From the NCBI GenBank assembly GCA_014529385.2, contig CM043961.1, forward strand, positions 12,402,478 through 12,466,477: DNA of 64,000 bases, read 5' to 3'. Position numbers and translations under genes: made by a program. Under the pieces are notes generated by a model. That model was not told the DNA's origin. It made no database searches and worked only from the letters and a program-made list of their open reading frames with translations. This document shows, piece by piece, positions 20,552 to 32,671 of this stretch (position 1 is its first letter; the number at the start of each line of letters is the position of its first letter). Source of the DNA: Adiantum capillus-veneris. Lineage: Eukaryota; Streptophyta; Polypodiopsida; Polypodiales; Pteridaceae.

Positions 20552-21166
20552 TAATTGAGGATGATTACACTTAGATCAAAGAGCAAGAGACAAGGAACAC
20601 AATGTGCTATTTGGAATCAAATTCTGATTACCAGACAAGTAGAAAGGTTGATTTCAACTTGTAGCAAAAGTACAACTCTCAGTCAACGTCCAATAAATCC
20701 CAAGCATAATGATAATGTCTCCTTCAAAACTAAGGGTTTTGTTTTAAAAAGTTGGGACCCTTTCCCACGGCCATTGGCCACTTACAAGGCCTGTAGGTCC
20801 TGCGTGGGTAATAGAAAATAACATGCTAAATTACAATTTGAGAATAATCATTAGTAGAATTATAAGGCTTCTTTTGGAAAAATGATTGAATACAATAAAA
20901 TTTGGAATGTATCCAGATTTTAGGTGACAGTCCACTGTATCCACCAAACAGGGAGACACCAGGTATACAACCTGTGGTAGAATCAAGTAAGCTACATCAA
21001 ATGCTCTCTAGTGAGATAATGTATCCTTCAAAACTAAGGGTTTTGTTTTTAAAAATTTGGGACTCTTTCCCACGGCCATTGGCACTGTATCCACCAAACA
21101 ACGAGACACCAGGTATACAACCTCTGGTAGAAGCAAGTAAGCTACATCAAATTCTCTCTAGTGAGT
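20552..21166 (+). repeat. Imperfect duplication upstream of the Tat-1 RT
   Basis: 'tccttcaaaactaagggttttg' through 'cacggccattggc' occurs at 20,720-20,780 and 21,024-21,084. 'cactgtatccaccaaac' through 'ctctctagtgag' occurs at about 20,933-21,015 and 21,086-21,166. The interlocked order indicates a local segmental duplication. The second copy leads into the RT frame and corresponds to the protease-RT linker of Tat-2 (the TGDPSP...KLHQMLSSE-like region). No gag or protease is found here. Confidence 0.6.
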
Positions 21167-22056
21167 TGTATGGGAAGGAGCATGAAGATTATATTTTGAT
21201 GCTAAGTAATTTTACCACATTGTTTATTGATGAATATGATAAAATCACTAGCATCACAGTAGTTCAACACATTAAGCTCAAGGAGGGAAGTAAATTTGTA
21301 GTGCAAAAGCTCAGGCGGCTAGGAGTAATTCAATAAGAGGCCTTGCTCAAAGATGTAAGGAAACTAGTAGAAGCAGGTTTTATCTATACTGTTGAAGACT
21401 TAAAGTGGGTTTCTCCAGTGGTACCAAGAATGGTAAGTGGAGGGTTTGTGTTGATTACAAGCCCCTTAATGTAGCCACAAAGAGGGACCATTTTCCTCTT
21501 CCTTTTCAAGATGAAATTCTCAATGAGGTAGTAGGACATGAGTGCTACACAGTATCTGATGGCTACTCAGGCTACTTCCAAATTAGCATCACTGAAGAAG
21601 ATCAAAATAAGACAACCTTCATCACACCATGGGGATGTTTTTCTTACAGAGTTGTGCCTTTTGGTCTCACCGATGCTCCAACCACTTTTCAACACTATGT
21701 TTTTCAACCATTCTTTGGAAAATCAATCTGTGTTTTTATTGATGACTTTTGTATCTATAGCTCCCGCTCTCTTCATTTGGAGAAAGTTTATGAAGGTTTA
21801 GCTAGGCTGCAAGATCTGGGTGGCCAACTCAACATGGAGAAATGCCACATTGGCAAAAGCAAGGTTAACTCTTCTTGGTCATGTAATCTTTGCCAAGGGC
21901 ATTGAAGCTGACCCAAGCAAGGTTCAAGCCTTGGTGGCTTTGCCCTCTCCCACCACAACAAAAGCAGTGGTGAGGTATTTGAGTAGGTTCATTCACCTGC
22001 TCTCTCAAGTGATTCTCCATTTACAACAAGTTACTCATCAAGAGATCTTCACTTGA
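21167..22056 (+). pseudogene. Tat-1 reverse transcriptase
   Basis: In order the frame shows VQKLRRLGVIQ with a stop, KWRVCVDYKPLNVATKRDHF, then YTVSDGYSGYFQISI, WGCFSYRVVPFGLTDAPTTF and the active site VFIDDFCIYS (about 21,735-21,765). After a frameshift near 21,880, ADPSKVQALVALPSPTTTKA and YLSRFIHLL follow. The FIDD variant in place of Y-x-D-D is shared with Tat-2, so it is lineage-typical, not damage. In-frame stops (about 21,334) and two or more frameshifts inactivate it. It copies element RNA to DNA in the family. Confidence 0.85.
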
Positions 22057-22990
22057 AGAAAATGAATAGGAGTTCAATGAGGTAAAACAAATTCTAGCCT
22101 CACTTCCCACCATTGAACCTCCAAAGTGGGATGATACGTTTTATGTAAACCCTAGTGTGGGTAACGGCACACTTGGGGTGGTATTGATGAAAAAGGATCC
22201 TCAAAATTCTTTCATGCATCCTATCTACTCATCTAGTCGCATGATGACTCCATTAGAAAAGGGATACATAGCAGGGGAGCACATGGTGCTTGCATTAATG
22301 TTTGCCACTACCAAGTTTTGCTCTTATTTACTATCTAGACCATTCATAATTCTAACCATGGAAGAAGTATTTTCTTATGTAATGCAACACATGGATGTTT
22401 CTTTTAGGATTTCCAAATGGCTCACAAGGTTGCAAGAGTTTGACTACACAATGCAAGTGGAGAGCTCCACAAGAGCGAGTCTAGGAGGCATTGTCACTCA
22501 TTGGCACTACAAAAAGAAGCTGAAGATCAAGATAAGTGACAAAGAAGTAACACCTATACTGGAAGTCCCTAAGATAGAGAGGGCTCACTCTCTTTTGTTT
22601 GATGGATCCTATTAGAGGACAACAGACAAAGCTGTAGCGGGCATTGCCATCTTCAACGAACAAAGGGAAAAGGTATTTTCCATTGAGCATCTCTTGGATT
22701 CCCACTCCAAAAGTGAAGCAGAATGCAGTCTTAACTCTTGGGTTAGAGTGGTGTATGATGCAAGGTATTCAACAATTAAATGTATTTGGTGATGCCATGA
22801 TTTTAATAAAACAAATACAAGGAACTTGGGCTTGTAAAAATCATAGCTTGCTAGGCCATTTGCACCAAGTTAAGAAACATTTAGGGAAGTTTCAAGATGT
22901 ACAATTACATCATGTCCCTTGAGCAGAAAATCAAGAAGCAGATGCTCTAGCTAGAGAGAAGCTACAAGATGTTCCAATGGTGGGTGCTAT
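22057..22990 (+). pseudogene. Tat-1 RNase H and second (archaeal-like) RNase H
   Basis: The first RNase H is seen at 22,120-22,480 (PIYSSSRMMTPLEKGY, then FIILTMEEVFSYVMQH). A second RNase H runs from about 22,590: LLFDGSY with a stop, VAGIAIFNE, LNVFGDAMILIKQIQGTW and AENQEADALAREKLQ, carrying the D...D...D residues of type-I RNase H. Dual RNase H is characteristic of the Tat lineage of plant Ty3/gypsy elements. A stop at 22,613, a frameshift near 22,720 and a stop at about 22,920 break it. Confidence 0.8.
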
Positions 22991-24352
22991 CAAGTTGAAA
23001 CTACCTCTCTTCCAAGGTAGTGATGTTATGCCTGACATCATGAGTTTCCTAGACACAATAGAGTGTCCTAAAGATCTTTTTAAGGGCCAAAAGTAGTGGC
23101 TTGTGTGCAAGAAGGCAACAAGATACCACCTTATCAATGACGACCTCTACTGCAAGAGTAAGGATCAAATTCTTAGGTGTGTACCTCTCTCTAGACAGAT
23201 CACATAAATAATTTCAAGTTGCCAAGATGGTTTTTGTGGAGGGCACTTTTCACTTGACATCACCAGTAGGAAGGTTCTACAAGCCTGGTTTGTGTGGCCT
23301 AGTTTACAGAGAGATGTGCATCACTGGTGCAAAACATGCAAAGAGTGTAGGAAGGCTAGTGATAGGAGGCTCACATATGAGCCACAAACTCCTATAATAT
23401 CTTATGGACCATTTGAGAAATGGGGAATTGATGCCATTGGGCCTTTGCCAAGGAGCCAATCAAGTAAATTGTATATCATCATGGGTGTAAACTACATGAC
23501 CAGGTGGGATGAAGCAGTTTCTACCACTCGGATTACAGCTAAGGAAGTGGCTAATTTTGTATTTGAAAATATTTGTTGTCGTTTTGACACTCCTCTTGAA
23601 ATGATTTTTGGTAGGGGACCAGGTTTTAGAGGAGACCTAGTAGGATGGAGAAGCTAGGTATCTCACGGTGACACTCAACTCCCTACTACCCACAATGCAA
23701 TGGTTTGGTGGAGAAGGTGAATGGTATGATCTATAAGATCACTAAACAGGTGAACAATCACAAAAGTGATTGAGACAAGCATCTTATGGTTGCACTTTGG
23801 GCTTATTGCACTTCATTTTGCACATCCCTTGGGTTCACACCATATCACTTGGTGTATGGTAAGGAGGCCATTTTACCCATTGAAGTACAATTGGCTAGCC
23901 TCAGGGTGCTAGCTAGGCAGATGGAAAGCCCTAATGCTCATCTTCACAATCACATTCTTGATATAGAGAGGCTTCAACTAGACAGAGAAGATTCTATCAA
24001 CTATTATACAACACAGGCAGAGCAACATCGACTTACCTTCAACAAGGGACTTAAGGCAAAAGGTCTCAAGAAAGGTATGTTGGTCCTAAGGTATGATGAC
24101 AGGTTTGACACTAGAAAGGATGCAAAGTTTTCACCCACATGGGAGGGGCCATTTGTAATTAGAAAGTGCTACAAAAATGGCAGTTACCGATTGATGGATG
24201 TAGATGGTAGGTTCCACAAAACACGTGTCAATGGATGGAGGCTGAAGCAGTACTTTTTGAGGTTTGATCAAGCACCTTTGATGGAAATACCTGAGGAGGG
24301 AGACTCCTCCACCTCAACTATAGAAGAATCAAGTACAGATCTAGAGACATAA
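22991..24352 (+). pseudogene. Tat-1 integrase
   Basis: The zinc-binding N-terminus ends with HHWCKTCKECRKA (about 23,320). The catalytic core starts KWGIDAIGPLPRSQ (first Asp) and continues to GRGPGFRGDLVG, where the second Asp is lost (FGRG for SDRG). After frameshifts the C-terminal part runs as a clean frame 23,786-24,352 with GFTPYHLVYGKEAILPIEVQ, WEGPFVIRKCYKNGSYRL and HKTRVNGWRLKQYF. No chromodomain is present. It would insert the cDNA into the genome; this copy is dead. Confidence 0.82.
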
Positions 24353-24363
24353 ATGCCTCTAAC

Positions 24364-24380
24364 TTCAAGGGGAGGGCTAA
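24364..24380 (+). other. Tat-1 polypurine tract
   Basis: TTCAAGGGGAGGGCTAA immediately precedes the 3' LTR. Tat-2 has the same core, AAGGGGAGGGCTAA, at its 3' LTR. It would prime plus-strand synthesis. Confidence 0.88.
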
Positions 24381-25879
24381 TGAGGGCTGCTTTTCAAATT
24401 TTGGACCCCCACTCTCTTGGCATGCACTTAATGGGGCAAGGCTTCACGAAGGAGGAGGGACTTGATGCGTTAAAATCACAAAAAAATTATGTGTTTATTT
24501 TATACATAGCTATGGTTTTGACACATTTGGATCTTGAAAATAAGGAGAGGTTGGAGCAAACCCTCTGAAAACAAAAAATTCACTCGATGTTGATTCTACC
24601 TGACTATCACTACCTGAGGTCTCTACATGTGAAGAATAAGAGTCAATAGTGAAAGGGAGGATAATCTTATGCATTATGGAGATGGAGTCAATAAAATATT
24701 ATCAAAATCAAGCATAATTCACTTGTGGGCACAAGGCTTGCACATGGAGTCAAGAGGGGACCACCTAGAAGACTTTTGGAAAGGAAAAGACGGACACATA
24801 TTTTTGTGGGATTTTTCTCTATTGTTTCCATTCCAAATTGGAAAAAATTTTCAACAAAAAAGTTATCGGAATTGAGCTAATCTTTTGGCCTCTATTTTTT
24901 AAATTTTTTTTAAAGCTATGGTTTGGGAGATATGGCCAAAATGATGGAGCTTGTCTGTTCACATGGGAAGAAGTCATGGTGATCCAACTCCACAGACCTA
25001 ATTTCTTATAGTTTTCTCTCCATTATTGCTTGATTTTCTCTTATTTTATCAAGATTCTCTCAAATATTATAAGGAAGCTCTTAGACTCAAGCTATGAAAG
25101 GAGGCATGGAGACAAAGCTTGCCATGGTGAAGGTTATTAGGAGGAGATTGGTCAATAAGCAAGCCACATGGAGCTCTCTCATTGGGGGAATGCCTCCAAC
25201 TGAGGTTACATTGTAATAATGCCTCTTGCTCATAATCTACTCCCTAATCACTCTCTTGGCCTATAAAAGGAGGCTTTCTCTTTTGTAAACAGACACATAG
25301 TCAAGGTCTAACATACACACAATCAAGGTCTAGCACTCACACAATCAAGGTCTAGCACTCACACTCTCATATAAACATCCTGGTGTATGCACCTCTACAC
25401 ACACATAGTTCTACTATGGCATAGTATTGGATATGGTTATTTCCTTTGGTTTCTTAATGACCAAGAGGTTTGAGTTACCATGCACACATGAGTTTGTGAG
25501 ATATTGATTATGTGCAATTTTCCTTGTGAATTTTTTTATAGTATTTATGAAGCCTATATTAATGAAGCTCTAATGATCTCTTCCTCTCCCTCTCTCTCCT
25601 TCTCTCACATCTTCCTTGTGTTATGGTGTTTATGAAGCCTATACTAATGAAGCTCTAATGATCTCTTTCTATCCCTCTCTTCCTTCTCTCACATCTTTCT
25701 TGTGCTATGTGCCAACCCCCTACCATGTGTCCAAACCGTATTCCAAGCTAGGTGGTTTCCCTATTGTGTACCTCCCATGATGAGGTCATCGTGCATAGTC
25801 ATGGTGCAGAGGCTACCTGGTCATCGTGCATAGTCATGGTATAGAGGCTACCTGGTCTGTTTTGTGCATCCGCCTCTCA
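24381..25879 (+). repeat. Tat-1 3' LTR
   Basis: It starts TGAGGGCTGC and ends GCCTCTCA and is homologous to 690-2124. It differs by small tandem gains: 'caaggtctagcactcacac' near 25,320-25,370 is repeated, and a 40-bp unit 'gtcatcgtgcatagtcatgg...' near 25,786-25,855 is duplicated. Divergence from the 5' LTR is easily visible, so the insertion is old. Confidence 0.88.
25262..25269 (+). promoter_or_regulatory. TATA box in the Tat-1 3' LTR
   Basis: TATAAAAG lies within the LTR, followed by CT-rich sequence. It matches the plant TATA consensus. The equivalent position in the 5' LTR is mutated to TGTAAAAG. Confidence 0.6.
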
Positions 25880-26420
25880 ACATATTGAACTACTTAAAAG
25901 ATACTACATATTTTGGTTTGGTCTATCGACAAAAATTAACATTAGACTCTAAACCATCTCTCTCTCTTTTGGGTTACATAAATGTAGATTGGGTGCGATC
26001 ACATTTTGATATATGATTTACTAGTGGTAATTGCTTATTCATTTATGGTTCTCTTGTTTCTTGGACTGACAAGAAGAAAAATTGTGCTGCAGTTTCTACT
26101 AAGTTTGAATATGTTTCCACATCACTTTTGCAACTCGTGAGATGATTTGGCTTTGACAAATGCTGATTGATATTGGTCATTCTCCTCTTTTTAGCATGCC
26201 CTTGTGGTGTGATAATTAGAGTTCTATTAGTCTTGCAAAAGATTATGTACAACATAGCAAGTCAAAGAATATTGATGTGCATTATCATTATGTCTGATAT
26301 GAAGTATGCAAAGGCACTATCGTGATTGAACATTGTCTGGGTGACTAGATGATTTGCATAAATTATTACCAAAGACCTTACTGAGTCATGATTCATCCTC
26401 TTATGATAAGACCTTGGAGT
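25880..26420 (+). pseudogene. Copia-L: RNase H fragment (right half)
   Basis: Right after the Tat-1 LTR the frame reads HIELLKRYYIFWFGL, then after decay IYGSLVSWTDKKKN and STKFEYVSTSL, MIWL and CDN with a stop, SISLAKDYVQHSKSKNIDVH. This is the copia RNase H sequence (K-Q-x-x-V-S-x-S-S-x-E-A-E-Y, CDN, AKNPVxHxRSKHIDV). It continues the RT fragment that ends at 689. Several stops and frameshifts are present. Confidence 0.8.
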
Positions 26421-26777
26421 TTCCTCAGCTTCACTCTTTCTAGATTAGACTCGTGACTGCTATGATATCTTTGTACATATGTCATTGTAATCTTATAGGC
26501 ACCATGCACCAGCCACACTTCACACTGCAACCTCTTGGTCCCTTGTATATTTGTACATAGATACACAAATGCACTTTCACATCATTACTTCTGGTTTATA
26601 TTTTCACATGTGTATAGGGGCTTGGGTTTTTCCCTTGTACTCCCCAAACCGTTAAGGGTTTTTTCATCCAAAGCTATATATGGCTCACTCTACTTAACTT
26701 GGTCTCACCCATATATATGTTTCTTATCCTCAATATGAATCAGTCTTTGGGAGCCTACATGGTGTGTATCTTGTCTT

Positions 26778-26812
<35 letters not shown>

Positions 26813-26858
26813 ATCTCAAAATTACTAATGAGAAGAATGCTTGAATGGGGGGAGAGAT
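26421..26858 (+). other. Copia-L 3' non-coding region with CT microsatellite and PPT-like tract
   Basis: No gene is seen. A (CT)n run lies at 26,781-26,810. The purine tract aatggggggagagat at 26,844-26,858 directly precedes TGTTAGGTG at 26,859, as a PPT precedes a copia 3' LTR. No matching LTR copy is in the window, so the LTR start is an inference. Confidence 0.4.
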
Positions 26859-28263
26859 TGTTAGGTGATGGATTAATAAAGGTAGACCCTAGTAGGGTGC
26901 CTTGATCTTTGGATAAGATAATATATATTTTCATGCTAGGTAGCCTTAGTTGGATTTTGCATTGATGGAAAGAGTCAAACTTGTGATGACTATATGACAC
27001 ATGATTTTGAAGGGGATCAAAGGTCCGCATTGAAATTTTTGACACATCGTGCAAACCTGAGTTGCCTGAGGCCGAGGCCTGCCTATAAGGTATAAGATGA
27101 GCAAATATACATTATGTTTATCTTTTGATTCATTTGAAAGAGATGGTGAACTTGAATTAATGCTTAATTCACCACGGCCCACAAAATGAAACCAAAGCAA
27201 GGGGAGACAAGAATTGCAATAGGGCATTTTCTAGACAAGATGTTTTCACACAAAAAGAAGCTAGGTCAAATTTGGTAGCTACAAAATACTAGATAGAACT
27301 ATCCCTTTAGCAATAAATGTAAGAAAGTTATGTGGTTTTTCATGCTTTTCCACCATACAGTATCACCATAAGAGTTTGTGAGATCTAAAAACCCTTCAAA
27401 AGGCCAATAGCCATTTAGATGATTCAGGTGAACCATAAGAGTTGGTGAAATCTAAAAACCCTTTAAAAGGCCAATAGCCATTTAGATGATTTAGGTGCAG
27501 CTAGAAGGCATACATTTAAACAGAGCCTTGACATCCTAATTGCATTGTAATCATTTCACCAATACATAGATAGTGAGTGATAACCAATACAAACCAATAA
27601 GCTACTAGTACACGAGCATGTCAAAAGTGATACTAGACTCAGTATTTTTGTAAGGAAGAATGAAAATCCTTAAAAGAAAACCTCTTTGTAAATGGATAGT
27701 GAATTAAATAATGTAGGTTAAAAGAGTTTAAATTTAGTTGACACAATTTTTATATTCAAAAAAAGTAAAAAATCACATAAATACAAGTGAAGAACGTTCC
27801 TTGTCATAGATGAAGTTGCCTTCCCTTTTTATCCTCTTCTAGGACGAGTTGCATTGTCACGTTATAAAAACCAACCATACATGATAGATCCTACATGGTC
27901 GCCACAAACAATGCTGTCCTTTGCACTATCTCCAACAATTTAACCTCTATAGGTGGCACATCCCAAACTTTACAAATGTGGAGAGCTGATCAAAGCAAAG
28001 AAACCTATTTTATCTAGCATAACTTTGAGACACTCATGTGCTTCTCTTTCATGTTGTGGGTGAAGAGTTAGCTAGTAGCCTATGTTGAACTATTTATGTG
28101 AGGGCCATTCTTGGATCTCATGCACAATGTCAATGTGAGATACCGATACTATTGGATGATTATTGGGACCCAAAACATTGTGGCGCATCTGAGGAAAGTA
28201 TGTTTGACTGTGACTGCGAGCATACAATCCATGCCCAAAATCATCTAGAGTCTAGCTGCTAAA

Positions 28264-28269
<6 letters not shown>
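26859..28269. other. Unassigned stretch with a 67-bp tandem duplication
   Basis: 'taagagttt/ggtga...aaaaccctt' to 'agccatttagatgatt' occurs twice in tandem (27,369-27,435 and 27,436-27,500). The first part may be the Copia-L 3' LTR. No ORF is convincing. Confidence 0.45.

Positions 28270-28310
<41 letters not shown>
28270..28310. repeat. (CT)n microsatellite
   Basis: An uninterrupted CT dinucleotide run of about 41 bp just upstream of the LINE coding region. Confidence 0.95.
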
Positions 28311-28312
<2 letters not shown>

Positions 28313-28441
28313 CAAAATGTACGTCGCAAGGCATATGAGGATAGGCATAAGAAAAACAAGGAGATCTCTCATGAAGAAAACATGCCCAAGGATGGGGCAA
28401 GTCCCTCAAGCAAATAGGAATGTGAGACATATGAGGCCAAG

Positions 28442-28966
28442 TTGCAACTGAAAGGATGCTTTTGGAATTGCAATGGATACCCATGGAAAGCAGCGGTTGG
28501 CATAGATGAACTAGCAAAAAAAGCTGATGTTGTACTTCTTGTTGAAACTTGGGAGAATGACACACAAAGGATCCACAGGTTGGAGGATTACAATGTAAAT
28601 TCATTGATGTGGTCAAAGAATCTCAAGCAGCAAAGAGAGCAAGGAGGGATCGCATGTATGATTAAGAAAGGATTGGAAGATTTTGTATTGATTGTGAAAG
28701 ATGAAAAGCACAAACATTATGTATGGCTGAAAATTATGACACCAAAGAGAGCACCAATTATCATAGCCGGTTGCTACATTTCTCCTCATGATTCCCCCTT
28801 CTATGTTTTCATGGATAGAAATCAATCATTTGTTGATTTAGAGGAGAACATTGCTTATTTTAAAGGCAAAGGTGATGTTATTGTCTTTGGGGACATGAAT
28901 GCTCACACACAAACATTGCAACATGATACTCAACACTATGATATGCCATACATTTCACTTGTATGA
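28442..28966 (+). pseudogene. LINE endonuclease (APE-type) domain
   Basis: The 174-residue frame shows FWNCNGYPWKA (metal-binding Asn), VVLLVETWEND (catalytic Glu), then IIIAGCYISPHDSP and VIVFGDMNAHT (catalytic Asp/Asn). These are hallmark motifs of the exonuclease-endonuclease-phosphatase fold that nicks target DNA. The frame stops at 28,964 and fragments of the domain end follow in other frames to about 29,170 (IDYVLLSKS). Confidence 0.82.
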
Positions 28967-29514
28967 TCAAAATTCAATGTATAAGAAAGAGCCGGATCTC
29001 TATGGAACGTTACCTTTACACACATGTGTAATAGCACGGGTATGCTCATTGCCAATGGTGTATCTTTATGGAGTGGAACCAATTGATTTACATGTAGAAA
29101 ACACAATGGGGATAGTGTGATTGACTATGTGCTACTCTCCAAATCCATCATGTATCACATAAAGAGTTCTACGCTTGGCCAATGGACCCTAGAATCAAAC
29201 TGTTGGACATTATTTATTGACCTTACATGTGGAGAAACAATTAAGCCTGATAATCTCAGCCAAAGGGAAGAGAAGTTATATCTCTTTGTATGGATTTCAA
29301 ACGGGCACCAATGTATATTAAAATGGTTGAGCAAAAGTTATGGATGAGAAAGCTTCAATATGATGCACCATTGGAAACTAAACGGGAAGCTTTCAAGAAA
29401 GTTATTTGTTCTTGTGCTGATGAATGCTTTGCCATAAAGCATGTCCATGGTATCAACAAAGGCAGATAACGCAAAAGGTGGTTTGATAAAGAGTGTCAAG
29501 ATGCTCAAAAGTCC

Positions 29515-30691
29515 TTGATAAAGCTAGATGAAACTATGGACAAAGACAACTATCAAAGTCATTTGCATGTATACAAGGCATTAATTCAAAAGAAGACAAG
29601 AACATTGGAAGTTAAGCATCATCAATTTTTTCAAGTTCAAGAAAAGGCACATGTATGCGGAAGATTTTGGAGAAACTTGAAGTGCAAGTGGGTTGAGAGT
29701 TTTGGTAACTTGAGTCTTATGGATATGTACACACATTGTAGGAAACTATATGATCAACCAAATGCTAAAAAGATTCCATTTTATGGCTCACTCCCATGTA
29801 TGCCCTCCTTTTTTTACTGTTAAGGATGTCTGCGAAGACCGACAACAGCAGACTCAGAAAGTTGACCAATCACAAAGCAGGAGATCCTCAAGGTATCAAG
29901 TAAAAAATGATTAAATGGATGGTATATTCTACACATATATGTTCAACCTTGCACTTCAACATGGTATGCCTTATGATTGGAGCACTAATTGGGTCAAGCC
30001 TTTGCATAAAAGGGGGGATGTAAATAATGTAAATAACTACCAGACTATAATGATTGGGTCTCTTATGGAAAATTTGTTTGGGTACATAATGGAGATAAAA
30101 TTGAGTGCTTGGGATGAAAAGAATAGCAAGCCTGCAAAAAGACAAGAGGGTTTTTGTTGATGCCATAGCACCATTGAGCATCTTGTCACTCTTCGTGTTC
30201 TCATGGACAAAAGTCAATTGAAAGGCAAGAAATTGTATTGTTGCTTTGTGGACTTGAAGAAAGCCTTTGATACAATTCCACGTAATAATTTGTGGAGAAG
30301 GATGAAATAACTTCAAGTGCCAAGTGAGTTCATGCTTGCAGTTTCTCGAATCTATGAGAAGGTGATATGTCAATTGCGCATGGGAAGAGGACTTTCACAA
30401 ATTTTTGCAAGCACTACTGGAGTTAAACAAGGATGTCCATTGTCACCAACTCTCTTTGTTCTACGCATCAATCAATTGGAACAAATCGTACTTGACTTTA
30501 TGCAAGAGGAAGGCATTGAAGTGGTCAATATTTGCAATGCGGTAATCATGCTTTTGTTGTATGCGGATGGCGTAGTGCTTCTAGCATACACTTTAGAGGA
30601 TGCACAAAAGCTTATGGTTGTCCTTGAGAACTTTTGCTTGCATAGTCAACTGATTGTGAATGAATCCAAAACAAAGGTTATGCTTGTGTAA
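29515..30691 (+). pseudogene. LINE reverse transcriptase
   Basis: Segments in order are NWVKPLHKRGDVNNVNNYQT, a stop, CCFVDLKKAFDTIPRNNLWR, then TTGVKQGCPLSPTLFVL and LLLYADGVVLLA (30,560-30,571 for the core). The catalytic YADD reads YADG, so the second Asp is lost. Upstream frame 29,515-29,823 is the RT-endonuclease linker. Stops near 30,158 and 30,310 also interrupt it. Confidence 0.82.
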
Positions 30692-31350
30692 ATGAACCAT
30701 TAGGAGAATCCATGCATTGGGTACAATAGAGAGACACTTGAAGTTGTTGAGAGATTTAAGTATCTTGGCCTTGAGGTTCCAGCCAATCACAAGTGGCATG
30801 AATGTTTTATGCGTCGTTTGAAATCTGGGAAGAGAGCGTACTATGCATTTGAGAACATGCTTAATGTGAGAAATATCAATTGTTGAGTTCTCAAGAAGTA
30901 CCTTTTTGACACATTAATGATGCCAGTTCTTCTTTATGGAGTTGAAGTGTGGGGATGGAGCATATCAAATTCTACTTGAAGAGAGTTTGAGAATATCAAA
31001 AAGCATTCTCTCACAAATTTTCTCCAAGTTAAGACACAAACACCTTATATGCTCCTACTTCTTGAGTCGGGATCTCTTCCAATTGAGGTCATGGACATGG
31101 AAAGGGTTGTGGAGTACATGATAAAGATGCGTCAAAACCCCTCACATCAACTTCCTACAATTGCTTGGGAGGCAAGCAAAAAAGTTCAAAAGATGCATAT
31201 AAGCAAGATCTTAAGCACTAGATGGATGCAAGACATAAAGAAGTGGTTTGAGAGATGGGATGCATTACACTTGCTACATGGTGCCTCAATAGACTCCCAA
31301 GTGAATGAAGCTTTTCTACAACGCCAATGTATTACGGCTTGGGAAGAATC
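30692..31350 (+). pseudogene. LINE C-terminal region
   Basis: Frames contain VERFKYLGLEVPANHKW, LLYGVEVWGWS, then LLLLESGSLPIEVMDMERVV and AWEASKKVQKMHISKIL, ending with DIKKWFERWDALHLLHG. This is the post-RT tail typical of plant LINEs whose ORF2 lacks an RNase H. One frameshift near 31,030 separates the two main frames. Confidence 0.65.
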
Positions 31351-32620
31351 CGGTGGGTTATGCTTCATACTTTACACCACCCATATTTTCCCCAACTACA
31401 AAACCATGTTCTTTGCTAAAAGAGGAAACCGTACTCACCCTTACATTCTTGAGCCTATCCCCTTGTTCAACTACACCATCATCCAAATTTGAAAAGATCT
31501 CTATTGATATTTCTTGGCTTTTCGGATGGTTAAAGTTGAGACTCATATTGCAAGCCTCAAGGAATGTGGCTTGTAGTAGCTACACATGAGCTTTGTGCCA
31601 ACAATTTGTTGAGAAGTCAGAGGGCTATAGGGCCGAGGTGTAGCCAGGTGGGGGTCCTAGGCCCTAACACCATTACCACATCGTGGTAGCACCTATAACC
31701 TGGTTCCATCATCATTGAAGGATTCTTCTTACATGAAAGCATAGAATTGTGTAGTAAAATAAATTTCAAGACAACCTCAGTGACACATTTCTCCTCCTGC
31801 CAAGCTGGCTTAATGTACGAGGCTTGATCCTCAGCAGCTGATTTTCATTGAGCTCATTGAGAATGTGTGCACTATAAATTCTATTGTTCCTAGATTCTTG
31901 TTGATGTAGATGTAGATAGAGAATATATGCTAGTATTTGGGTTACAAGATGTATTTGATTGCCTTATCACATGGTCAGATGCCTTTGACACCTATCTGGA
32001 TGATGCCTTATTTGATGATGAAAATGCATCCCTCGCATCTACATCCTTCCAATGGCAGTCCAACACCGGATGGGTATCTCATGGCTTCCCCACGATCATA
32101 ATGGGTAAACTTGCATAGAAACTCTAGCATTGCACCACACACAAAGGAGACATCTACAATTGTGAGTGCATTCAAGCTTACTATTACTTAATAACGCCAA
32201 CAATACATGTGATCAAAGCAGTGCAAGTACTACACACATTGTTTACATGCAACGAGATTCATGAAGCTTTGTACTTCAATATGGAAAACTCCCTACATAG
32301 AATTCATGGCTAGCTTCTAAGCTTCTAACTAGATAAACTGAGAGACAACAAGCAAGTAAATTTGTCCTTATTGGCAAAGCAACAACTACTCACATGCAAA
32401 GTTCATGGCTGATTGCGAGGAACAATATTAGAGTGAGACATTAAGCAGATATATCCTACATTTTCTCTCTACTCTCCTCCACTCCCACTCCCAAATATCT
32501 CTCAAATAGAGCACAAAGCATGCATGCTCTCATGCCCATAATTTCTCAATCAGTTGGAAATGATGGAGAAGAGTTTGCTTGTATTGTGATGTAGCCAATG
32601 ACTTGAGTAGTACAAAAACT

Positions 32621-32671
<51 letters not shown>

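Larger units (their letters stand above)
690..25879 (+). mobile_element. Tat-1: Ty3/gypsy (Tat-type) retrotransposon, heavily interrupted
   Basis: Two related LTRs (690-2124 and 24,381-25,879), both starting TGAGGGC and ending CTCTCA, bound a plus-strand element. The PBS follows the left LTR and the PPT precedes the right LTR. The order inside is leader with small ORFs (2.16-2.95 kb), about 17 kb of foreign or unassigned DNA, and a broken pol (21.2-24.35 kb). A gag gene is not found. The flanks belong to one copia gene, so the insertion split Copia-L. The flanking 5-mers (cacaa on the left, acata on the right) do not form a clean target duplication, so it has mutated or one boundary is a base off. 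Confidence 0.85.
28442..31350 (+). mobile_element. Decayed LINE (non-LTR retrotransposon)
   Basis: Endonuclease, reverse transcriptase and a conserved C-terminal tail follow one another on the plus strand across 2.9 kb, with many stops. No LTRs, poly(A) tail or target duplication are visible. Copia-L lies to its left and the ABC element to its right; both are unrelated to it. Confidence 0.85.
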
